NCBI GenBank assembly: GCA_016792625.1
Contig: JAEUKK010000170.1
Span: 1-38,706 of the forward strand
From: Deltaproteobacteria bacterium
GTDB taxonomy: Bacteria > Myxococcota_A > UBA796 > UBA2385
Length of the DNA: 38,706 nt
Reading direction: 5' to 3'
Part shown: one piece after another, positions 16,934 to 24,430 of the stretch
Layout of the letters: each line of letters starts with the position of its first letter
Position numbering within the stretch: position 1 is the stretch's first letter
The notes under the pieces: model-generated
The model's database searches: none
Told to the model about the DNA's origin: nothing
Seen by the model: the letters and a program-made list of their open reading frames with translations, nothing else
Position numbers and translations under genes: made by a program

Positions 16934-17730
16934 CCGCGTCGCAGCGAGCGCATGACGGTCTCCGGCTCGGTGCGGCGCTGGTGGCCGTGGCGACCTCGCC
17001 GGTGATGCCCGACTGCCAGCGCTACCTCGCGCTCGTCGCCCGAGATCGGCCCGAGGTGCGGGATGTCGAGGCCCCATCGGCCTTGGCCGATGCCCTCGGC
17101 AGTCGAGGGGCGCTCGCCCCGAGCTCCCGCGCCCTCGACATCGTCGGCGCCCTCGTCTCCTTCACCGACGATCACCGCGCGCCCTTCGATGCGGCGATGT
17201 TTCCCCCCGCGTGCGCGCACATGCTCGCGGAGCTCTCTGACCACGCGGAGCGCCGCGAGACGCTCGACCGCGCCGCTCAGCTTCGGCTCGCGGCCCGCCA
17301 CGCGCAGAGCGGCTTCGAAGCGCTCACCATCTGCCACGCGGTGAGCCGCCAGCTCGCGCGGGGGCGAGATGGGCGCGCGCTCGGTGTCGCTCCCGCGCTT
17401 CGAGACCGGGTGCGGATCGGCCGTGTGATCGCGGCGTTTCCTCCCGCGACATCATGCGGCGGCGATGCGCTCGGCGACACCTACCACTATTGGGCGAACG
17501 TGATCGCCGGGGTGACGGCGGCCCAACTCGACCCTCTGCGGCGTTTCGTCGTGCGTGAGACCTTCCATCGCGGCGCGTTCCTCATGCGGACGATCCGGGA
17601 CGGCGTCTTCGGCGGGACGCTGTTTGCGGGTGACCACGAGGCGGTCGATCAGCTCGGGCTCGCGACCGGTTTGGTGTTGGGTGAGGCCCGGCGCGGTGGT
17701 CGTCGAGATGGGGCCCTCGCGGCCCGATGA
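16930..17730 (+). CDS. Unknown protein, 3' end probably lost at a fusion
   Basis: A 266-residue protein I do not recognise. It appears mostly helical, with features such as PVMPDCQRYLALVARDRPEV, SFTDDHRAPFDAAMFPP, HAQSGFEALTICHAVSRQLARG and GDTYHYWANVIAG. It starts at GTG 16930, overlapping the DUF962-like stop, so the two are coupled. From about 17693 the DNA belongs to the kinase-like fragment of the mosaic pseudogene, read in another frame. The last ~12 residues (GGRRDGALAAR) are therefore not native, and the original C-terminus seems replaced. Confidence 0.55.
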   Translation: MTASQRAHDGLRLGAALVAVATSPVMPDCQRYLALVARDRPEVRDVEAPSALADALGSRGALAPSSRALDIVGALVSFTDDHRAPFDAAMFPPACAHMLAELSDHAERRETLDRAAQLRLAARHAQSGFEALTICHAVSRQLARGRDGRALGVAPALRDRVRIGRVIAAFPPATSCGGDALGDTYHYWANVIAGVTAAQLDPLRRFVVRETFHRGAFLMRTIRDGVFGGTLFAGDHEAVDQLGLATGLVLGEARRGGRRDGALAAR

Positions 17731-18178
17731 GCTGGTCGAGGCGGGCGGGGATGCGGCGCTCGACGCCCGCTTGCCAGCGCTGCTCGCCGAGCGCGGCGAC
17801 CGCGGAGACCCTGCGGTGGCCGCCCTGCGCGCCCAGGCCCTGCAGCGCTGGGCCCAGCGGGCGCACGGCCCGGCGCCGACGGCCCCGGCGGGCGCCCCCC
17901 TGCCCGAGCTTGCCCGTCCCCCAGCGGGCGGCCGAGCGCCGCGCCGCGCTGCGGGCCGAGGCCCGGGCTGCGCTGCTTTCCCTCGCCGCGGGCAGCCCCC
18001 GGCGGATGGCCCTGAAGGCCTCGCGCTGCGCGTGCAGGCGCTGGATCTGCTGAGCAAGGGGCAGCCCTGGGCCGCGGCGGAGCTGCTCGAGGCCGCGTGG
18101 GGGGCCTTGGCCGCGCCCGAGGCCGAGCTGCGGCGGGCGGGGGCCCGGGCGCTGGCGGCGGTGGCGGCGCGGGGCTGA
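17695..18178 (+). pseudogene. Mosaic gene remnant: kinase fragment fused to a copy of the helical-repeat gene 3' end
   Basis: Two pieces are joined. Bases 17695-17746 match 19712-19763 inside the downstream kinase gene at 47 of 52 positions by eye, encoding VVVEMGPSRPDELVEAG against VVVEVGPLQPDELVEAG. Bases 17759-18178 are a close copy (about 90%) of 15686-16117, the end of the helical-repeat gene. The copy carries an extra T near 17931 (GAGCTTGCCC versus GAGCTGCCC) and a compensating one-base loss near 17998, so ~23 codons between are out of frame before LALRVQALDLLSKG returns. No good start precedes it. It is probably non-functional and a footprint of recombination between related cassettes. 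Confidence 0.75.
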
Positions 18179-18296
18179 GGGCAGGTGGGGTGAAGGGCGT
18201 GCAAGGCGAAGCTCCGCGGCGCGCAAGGCCGGCGGGCTACGCTCGCGCCTGCACCCAGAGGCGCGCCCGTCGGGCCCGCGCGCCGAGGAGCCCCGG

Positions 18297-21200
18297 ATGG
18301 AGCGCACGACGCTCGCGCTGTCGCCGACCCCGCTGCCCTACACCGATGTGCTGAGCGGGCCGCCGCTGCCGCGCGTGGCCGCGGGCGAGCTGCCCACCCG
18401 CGTGCCCGCCCACCTGCGCGTGCTCGCGCGGGCCGGCGCCGGCGGCATGGGCGTGGTCTGGGAGGCCTGGGACGACCGCCGCCGCCAGCGGGTGGCCCTG
18501 AAGTTGCCCCGCCTCGGGCGCCCCGCGCTGGCCCAAGCCCTGCGCACCGAGTTCCGCCGCGCGGCCGAGGTCGTACATCCGCACCTGTTGGGGCTCTACG
18601 AGCTGCACGATCTGGATGGTGTCCCCGCCATGATCATGGAGTGGGTCGACGGCCAGCCGCTGCACGCGGGCCTACCGCCGGCCACGCTGGTGAAGGCGCT
18701 CGCGCAGGTCTGCGAGGCCGCGGCCGCCCTGCACGCGCATGGGCTGGTGCACCAAGACATCAAGCCGGGCAACGTGCTGCTGCGCGAGAGCGGCGACGCG
18801 GTCCTGCTCGACTTTGGCCTCGCCCAGGCCGAAGACGAGCCCAGCCGCGGCCTGGGGACGCCCGACTACATGGCGCCCGAGCTGCTCGAAGGTGAGGCGG
18901 CCAGCCCGGCCAGCGACGTCTACGCCCTGGCGATCAGCGCCTACGAGCTGCTCAGCGGCGAGCTGCCCTTCCCCGGCTTGCCCGCGGTCCAGCGGCGAGC
19001 CAAGCGGGCGGGCTGGGCGACCCCCCTGCTCGACAGGGCGCCGGGCCTGCCGCCGGCCCTCTGCGCCGCGGTCATGCAGGGCCTGCTCGCCGATCCCGGG
19101 GCGCGGCCCAGCGTCGAGGCCCTCCGCGCTGCCCTCGACCCGGTCCGGGCGGCTGCGGCTGTGCCGCTTGCCCCCCGCTCGGGCCTCGTGCGCGCCGCGC
19201 TGACTGCCCGCGTGCCCGCCCAGCCGCTCGCCCTGGTCGGCGAGAGTGGCATGGGCAAGACCACCTTGGCCAGGGCCATCCGCGCCCAGCTCGGGCCGCG
19301 CCTGTGGCTGCGGGGCAGCTGCACTGCGCTGGCCCAGGTCGTCTTTGGCGGCCTGGACGGTGTGGTCGACGACCTCGCTCGCCTGCTGGCCCTGCTCGGC
19401 CGCCAGGGCCTGAGCCCCGACCCTGCCGCGCTGCGGGCCGCCGCGGCGCTGTTCCCCACCTTGGGCCCGGCCGGCCACCGCGCCCCGACCCTCGACCCCG
19501 ACGCGGTGCTGCGCGGGGCCGACGGCCTCGCCGCGCTCATCCGGGCCGCGGGCGGCGCGCGCCCGATCGGGGTCTTCCTCGACGACGTGCAGTGGGTCGA
19601 TCCCGACACGCAGGCGGTGCTGGCCCGGGTGCTCGCCCAGCTTGGGGCGGCCGTGCCCGCGATCTTGGTCAGCCGCGCCGAGGCGCCGGTGCGGGCAGTG
19701 GCGCCCGCAGCGGTGGTCGTCGAGGTCGGGCCCCTGCAGCCCGATGAGCTGGTCGAGGCGGGCGTGGCCGCACCCGGCCAAGCCGCCGACGAGCCGGTGC
19801 CGCCCTACGCATTTGCTGCGCTGACCGAGCGCTCCGGCGAGCCGGGCCCGGCGCTGCTCCGGTGGCGGGGCGCTCTGCTGCGGCGCCACCGCGGGCTACC
19901 CGCGCCCGCGCAGGATCTGGTGCGGCTGCTGGCCCTCGCCGCCGCGCCCCTGCGCGCCCACCTGAGCGCGGGCCTGGGCGTGCCCGAGCCGGCGCTGCGT
20001 GCGGCCGTGGCCGCGGCGCTGGTGCGGGTCGAGGTCGGCCGCGACGGCCCCGCGCTGCGCCTGAGCCACCCCCGCTTGGCCGAGGCGCTGGGCACCGTCG
20101 ACGATCCTGCGCTCCACCTGCGCCTCGCCGACGCCTTTGTGGCCGCGGGGCCCGGCGACGCCGCGGCCGCCGCGCACCACTTCGCGGCCGGCGGCGAGCC
20201 CTCGCGCGCCGCGCCGCTCTACGCCCAGGCGGGCCGTGCCGCCCTGGCCGGCGGCGCCTGGGCCCTGGCTGCCGCCCAGCTCGAACGCGCAGAGGCGCTC
20301 GGGCACGTCGATCCCGAGAGCGGCGAGGCCCTGGCCCGGGCGTGGCTCGCCTTGGGGCGGCATGTTGAGGCGGTGCGCAAGCTGCGCGCCGTGGCCGCGG
20401 GGCGCCCGGCGGTCGAGGCGGCGCCGCTGCTGGCCGACGCGGTGTGGGTCGAGGTGGGGAACGGAAAAGTTGCTGACGCTCGCGGTACCGTGCGGGCCTT
20501 GCTTGCCGAAGTTGGTGAAGAAAGCGCGTTGAATACAGCCGTTGCTTTTTTCTCTGCGCTGCGTGGGTGGCGGACGCCTGTGCCGAAGCTCGGCGCTCCG
20601 CTTCCTGGACCTGAGGATCGAGCCCGGTTGGCAGCGTTGTGGGCGGCCGCGAACGGAATTGCAGGAGTGGAGACTATAATTGGCTTGGGGTTGCACGCGA
20701 GGCACGCAGCCTTGGCGGCAAAATTTGATGCTCCGGACCACCATGTTCGTGCTCTGGTGGCGCCGCTTTGGGACACCGTAGGTCGGGGCGCTTCTGCGGC
20801 TGAGCTCGAAGCAAGGGTCGCTGCCGCTATGGAGCGGGCGTCAGCGCCGGACCTTCAGTCACTGATTCGTGGCGCACGGGGATTCGGCCTGTACCTTGGT
20901 TGTGAGGTGGCGGCGGCTCGGTCAGAGCTGTCCAGTGCTGCGGCTATCGCACGTACACATGGCGGATTCGGGTGGGTTGAGCGCTTCTGCGTCGTTTCGT
21001 TGTTGATGTGTGACATTTACGCTGGTGATATCGAGCGAGTCGGGGCTGAGACGGAACATGCGATGGCATCCGCTCTCCTCAGGGGGGACCGTCTGGGCCG
21101 CGTTGGACTCGCACTTGCGGTGGGGTACCAAGTGCCGCTTTTGGCCGGTGGAGATGTGACCGCGGCGCGGCTCTCTGTTGAACAGGCCGTCGCTGAGTGG

Positions 21201-21620
21201 GGACACGCCCTACCTCCGGACCTCTCGGTTCGACGAATTTTCGCAGAGGCTCACCTTTTGGTGGCCGAGGGAAAGCCGCGTGACGCACTCGCTAAGGTGA
21301 AGGAGCTGGGTTGGGCGGAGCGGCCTCTCTTGCGATATCGAGTGGTGCGAGCGCTTCGAAACCTCTGCGAAGCAAGAGCAAGGTTAGCTCTTGGCGGACA
21401 GCAAAACAAGGCGTTTGTGCTCAGATTGGCAGGGGAATTGGCGGATGAAGGTACCCCCACGTGCCTCGGATGGGCGCACGCCCTCCGCGCGGGATTGGGC
21501 GTCGCAGGAGCCGCTGAGAGCGCACGCCAAGCGTTCGAAGCCGATGGGCAGTTCGCTCTCGCGGCATTATCCCGTGCGCCAGCTTCGCCCTCCACACTGG
21601 CCATGTTTGGGTGGAGTTAG
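18297..21620 (+). CDS. Ser/Thr kinase-STAND ATPase-helical repeat regulator, left copy (K1)
   Basis: A 1107-residue protein. The kinase domain (about 38-285) has the Gly loop AGAGGMGVVWEAWD, Lys69 (VALKLP), a catalytic loop HQDIKPGN (His152-Asp154, Gln in place of the usual Arg), DFG Asp172 and GTPDYMAPEL. A STAND-like NTPase follows, with Walker A GESGMGKTT (Lys321) and Walker B GVFLDDVQWVD (Asp429/430). From about 560 on it is helical repeats, TPR-like as in PknK/MalT-type regulators. The start ATG at 18297 has GAGGAG 6 bases upstream. From about residue 720 the DNA drops sharply in GC without breaking the frame, so the sensor-like C-terminus appears swapped in. It probably senses a signal and phosphorylates cassette partners; target unknown. 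Its mirror partner is the kinase at 31640-35524. Confidence 0.85.
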   Translation: MERTTLALSPTPLPYTDVLSGPPLPRVAAGELPTRVPAHLRVLARAGAGGMGVVWEAWDDRRRQRVALKLPRLGRPALAQALRTEFRRAAEVVHPHLLGLYELHDLDGVPAMIMEWVDGQPLHAGLPPATLVKALAQVCEAAAALHAHGLVHQDIKPGNVLLRESGDAVLLDFGLAQAEDEPSRGLGTPDYMAPELLEGEAASPASDVYALAISAYELLSGELPFPGLPAVQRRAKRAGWATPLLDRAPGLPPALCAAVMQGLLADPGARPSVEALRAALDPVRAAAAVPLAPRSGLVRAALTARVPAQPLALVGESGMGKTTLARAIRAQLGPRLWLRGSCTALAQVVFGGLDGVVDDLARLLALLGRQGLSPDPAALRAAAALFPTLGPAGHRAPTLDPDAVLRGADGLAALIRAAGGARPIGVFLDDVQWVDPDTQAVLARVLAQLGAAVPAILVSRAEAPVRAVAPAAVVVEVGPLQPDELVEAGVAAPGQAADEPVPPYAFAALTERSGEPGPALLRWRGALLRRHRGLPAPAQDLVRLLALAAAPLRAHLSAGLGVPEPALRAAVAAALVRVEVGRDGPALRLSHPRLAEALGTVDDPALHLRLADAFVAAGPGDAAAAAHHFAAGGEPSRAAPLYAQAGRAALAGGAWALAAAQLERAEALGHVDPESGEALARAWLALGRHVEAVRKLRAVAAGRPAVEAAPLLADAVWVEVGNGKVADARGTVRALLAEVGEESALNTAVAFFSALRGWRTPVPKLGAPLPGPEDRARLAALWAAANGIAGVETIIGLGLHARHAALAAKFDAPDHHVRALVAPLWDTVGRGASAAELEARVAAAMERASAPDLQSLIRGARGFGLYLGCEVAAARSELSSAAAIARTHGGFGWVERFCVVSLLMCDIYAGDIERVGAETEHAMASALLRGDRLGRVGLALAVGYQVPLLAGGDVTAARLSVEQAVAEWGHALPPDLSVRRIFAEAHLLVAEGKPRDALAKVKELGWAERPLLRYRVVRALRNLCEARARLALGGQQNKAFVLRLAGELADEGTPTCLGWAHALRAGLGVAGAAESARQAFEADGQFALAALSRAPASPSTLAMFGWS

Positions 21621-21703
21621 GCTGTAGCGTTCGGTGCGGTGAGGTGTGGCGGGGCAGCCACGACCTAGTTGGGGCTACTCAATGCGACGGATCCGGTAGG
21701 TCC

Positions 21704-23158
21704 TTAAGCCGGCGCGAGTACGAAGATCCGCCAAGCCTTGACGAGCGAAAGTGCGTGACTGAACGAGGGGTCGAACGCGAGGCCGTTGCCAGGCTCTCGG
21801 CTTGGAAGGGCGATTAAAACCGCCCCCCGCACCTTTGAGTTGGCCGTCGCGGTGAGCTTTGCTTCAGCCCGAAGGTAACCGAAGTCTTGGCGGTCGGTTT
21901 GTCCGGGGGTGGGCGTGTACACTGCGTCCGTCGCCTTGACTTGGATGTCGAGATGATTGAGATGGTGCCATGCTCCATGCGGAATGTCCGCCGGGTCGCG
22001 CCAATTCTCGGTGTTTGGTAGGGTGCCGCAGGAAGCGCACGGCAAGTCTATGGGAAACAGTGCACGCGCCGCGTTGAAGAACTGGCTTCCGTCTATGGCG
22101 TTCGTGTTCAAAGCGTTCCAAAGCTCTGTTGCGGTACGTACCAACGCCGACGGGGGCTGCACTTGTTGTGCTGGCAGCGCCTGATCTCTAAGGATCGCCC
22201 TGAAGATTGTTCGAAGTTCTTCGAGCTCAGTGAAACGCACACTCCCATTCCAGGTAACCGCAGGTCCGCTCGCAACTGACGTTGTGCCGTCGACACCAGG
22301 AACGAGGAATGTTGCTTTGCACGATAGGTTTCCGTTCAAAAGCGTAAGGTTTGTCTCGAGTCGGGCGTATACGCCAGGAGCTCCTGGCTTGCTAGCCGTG
22401 GAGAGCGTGAAGGGCCCGTTCAACAAGCGAATCAGAGCATCGAACAAAGTCAGGCGATTGTTTGGGCTGCGATCTATAAAGGTCTCGGTGACAAACTGTT
22501 CGATAGGTGAGTCGTGAATCACCAATGTGTACATGCGCTCGGCGAACCAGAGCGCGATGGTGCCGATGTCCAGGGATGTTGGGAGAACCTGCAGTTGGTT
22601 CGTCGCTTGCAAAAGGGCCCTGACAGCGACCAGCTGGGCAGCAGGAGCTGGTTCGTTTCTTGCTGCACGGCGGAGCAGCTTGCCGGCCTCGATCAGCCGG
22701 TCGACGTTTGCGTGGAGGTTGAGAGTACCCGAAACCGCGACTGTGGCGTTTGGGTTGTTTGGTCTGGGGTCTGGAAAGGTTCCTGAGATGTTGATGCGCG
22801 CGGATTGCTGGTCCATCAATGTGCGGGAGTAGTTGACATCGAAAGCGGCTGCAGCTTCCGGTGGGTTCTGTGGTATAGCGTAGAAACGACCGATCTGGCC
22901 GTCGTACTGGTTTTGGGCCTCGCTGGGCCGTCTCGGTACTGTGTACCGCTGGGTGAGTTCTATGTTGACTTGACCGGTGTCCGTAGCTGGGGCCAAGTAC
23001 AGTGTCGTCAGCTCTTGAATGAGGCGAGCAACGTGGTCGGCGGCTTGGGTACGGTCCGGGTTGCTCCCGGTGATCTCAATCAGGAGCGCAGACAACGAAT
23101 TGAGCGTGTGATTGGGGATGAGCGCGAGTGGGCCCGCATCTGGGAGTGGCCTCGGCAT
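21704..23158 (-). CDS. Unrecognised protein X1 of the left cassette
   Basis: A 484-residue protein with no family I recognise. There is no signal peptide or membrane helix. It opens with helices (LNSLSALLIEITG; ADHVARLIQELTTLYL), followed by beta-rich segments (GTFPDPRPNNPNATVAVSGTL) and helices (VDRLIEAGKLLRRAARN). The segment NLSCKATFLVPGVDG, with ELRTIFRAILRD about 30 residues later, lines up with LSCGLSVRVPEEDD and YLRAALRALFTG in the mirror protein at 30313-31533, suggesting distant homology. A CASC pair near the C-terminus could bind metal. The start ATG at 23158 has GAGGAAG 6 bases upstream. It is divergent from the catalase-like gene and lies wholly in the low-GC island. Confidence 0.7.
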   Translation of the reverse strand: MPRPLPDAGPLALIPNHTLNSLSALLIEITGSNPDRTQAADHVARLIQELTTLYLAPATDTGQVNIELTQRYTVPRRPSEAQNQYDGQIGRFYAIPQNPPEAAAAFDVNYSRTLMDQQSARINISGTFPDPRPNNPNATVAVSGTLNLHANVDRLIEAGKLLRRAARNEPAPAAQLVAVRALLQATNQLQVLPTSLDIGTIALWFAERMYTLVIHDSPIEQFVTETFIDRSPNNRLTLFDALIRLLNGPFTLSTASKPGAPGVYARLETNLTLLNGNLSCKATFLVPGVDGTTSVASGPAVTWNGSVRFTELEELRTIFRAILRDQALPAQQVQPPSALVRTATELWNALNTNAIDGSQFFNAARALFPIDLPCASCGTLPNTENWRDPADIPHGAWHHLNHLDIQVKATDAVYTPTPGQTDRQDFGYLRAEAKLTATANSKVRGAVLIALPSREPGNGLAFDPSFSHALSLVKAWRIFVLAPA

Positions 23159-23270
23159 GTTTGACTTCCTCTGCCTGACCGAGCTCAACGCGATGAACCC
23201 GGCTCGTATGAAGTGAAGTGAAGTTGCAGTACCCGTGTCGCTGACCGAGCGCTTCGCCTTGTGGTAGCGT

Positions 23271-23295
23271 CAACCCGCGACGACACCGTGGGTTG
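23271..23295. promoter_or_regulatory. Inverted repeat upstream of the left catalase-like gene
   Basis: CAACCC (23271-23276) and GGGTTG (23290-23295) flank a 13-base spacer, about 10 bases before the ribosome binding site at 23305-23309. This could be an operator or leader hairpin in the divergent X1/catalase-like region. Confidence 0.3.
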
Positions 23296-23314
23296 TCTGA
23301 GAGCGGAGGTGGGG

Positions 23315-24430
23315 ATGGTCAGGTACGACGAGCCGAAGATGTACCATACGTCCGTGGCCCAGCAGCGGCATATCTGGAAGATTCTTGTGAGGACCCGGTT
23401 CGCGAGCGCCTCTGAACGAGACCGTCAGCGCTGGCCGGTCGATGATCGTCTTCCTGAAGAGGTTCGAGCAGCCGCGATGTCCTACGGCGCGCTTTTGTCG
23501 CCGTTCCAGTCGGAGCATCGCTGTTGGGAGTCGACTGCTCGGAAGAAGCTGCTCCATCGATTCGGAGTTGTAGCGCCCTGCGAATTGCAGACGTCCTTAG
23601 ACTCCGAGTTTAGTGGCGTGTTCGGGCCGGGGCGGGTTTCTTTCGGAGTCGTTCGGTACTCTGAGGCACACCCAACTTGGGGCCGGCACCCGGTGCAGCT
23701 TGGTGTTGCGTTTAAGTTCTTTCGGCAAGATGCCTATCCTGCCAACCTTCTGATGTTGTCCCAGTATGCACCTCGAGAGGCGCTGTCGGTTCCAGAGGCG
23801 TGGGCAATGCCGAGCCGATTGTGGACGTCTCAAATGAAACAACGAATCGCGGAGGAGCTGTGTGGTCTTCTTCGGGTGCCCGTGTCCACCGCTCCGACTG
23901 ATCCATCGCTCATTTCCTTTCCAAGTGAGGATGCGCGAATCGACGTGTTGGGTACCCTAAGCGCCTTTCAGTGGGCAACCGAGCGACTAGGTGCGCCTCG
24001 AGGACTCCTTCCCCACCGGACGACTTTGCTCGATGCATGCCGCCTTGGCCCAAGCCAACTCGATCTGGCGCCTCGGGTGCCTTTCGCAGTGGATCTCAGT
24101 CATGAGCCGGAATTTATCGACCATTTCGCGAACCAGGAGTACCTGGATTTGCGCCAACGCCTTTGGTCTTTGACCGCCGCAAAGCCAGACAGGGTCCTGT
24201 TTGCCCGTCTGTTTGGAAGGAAGTTCCCGTCGGATACTCCGAAAGAAATCGGCAAGTTGTATCTTACCGATAGCTTCCTCGTTTCCCGCGCCGGTGATGA
24301 GCGGCTGCGGTTTGCCCACTCTGCTGTAGCAGACCCATGCGGGGCGGTGGTGAATGACCAGAATTCGTACGCCACCGTGGCAACATGTCCTATACGCGGG
24401 GTGGCCCCAGCCGGAGGACTGACGTCGTGA
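23315..24430 (+). CDS. Catalase-fold protein resembling allene oxide synthase, left copy (C1)
   Basis: A 371-residue protein with the order of motifs of the heme catalase barrel. A basic segment leads to the probable distal His81 (ARKKLLHRFG), then GVFGPGRVSFGVVRYSE with Arg114 (catalase VRFS position), then HPVQLGVAFKFF and PANLLML, matching the catalase GFAVKF...D segment. The His-Arg spacing (33) is identical in the mirror copy. The late segment KEIGKLYLTDSFLVSRAGDERLRFAHS matches the end of the barrel. I see no RxxxY proximal heme-ligand motif after it. The start ATG at 23315 has GGAGG 5 bases upstream. The stop overlaps the lipoxygenase-like start (GTGA). Known relatives use fatty-acid hydroperoxides made by lipoxygenase, which fits the neighbour. 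Activity is uncertain. Confidence 0.55.
   Translation: MVRYDEPKMYHTSVAQQRHIWKILVRTRFASASERDRQRWPVDDRLPEEVRAAAMSYGALLSPFQSEHRCWESTARKKLLHRFGVVAPCELQTSLDSEFSGVFGPGRVSFGVVRYSEAHPTWGRHPVQLGVAFKFFRQDAYPANLLMLSQYAPREALSVPEAWAMPSRLWTSQMKQRIAEELCGLLRVPVSTAPTDPSLISFPSEDARIDVLGTLSAFQWATERLGAPRGLLPHRTTLLDACRLGPSQLDLAPRVPFAVDLSHEPEFIDHFANQEYLDLRQRLWSLTAAKPDRVLFARLFGRKFPSDTPKEIGKLYLTDSFLVSRAGDERLRFAHSAVADPCGAVVNDQNSYATVATCPIRGVAPAGGLTS

Noticed and set aside
23315..24430. Calling C1 a working catalase
   Set aside because: The proximal heme tyrosine motif and the C-terminal helical part of catalases are missing.
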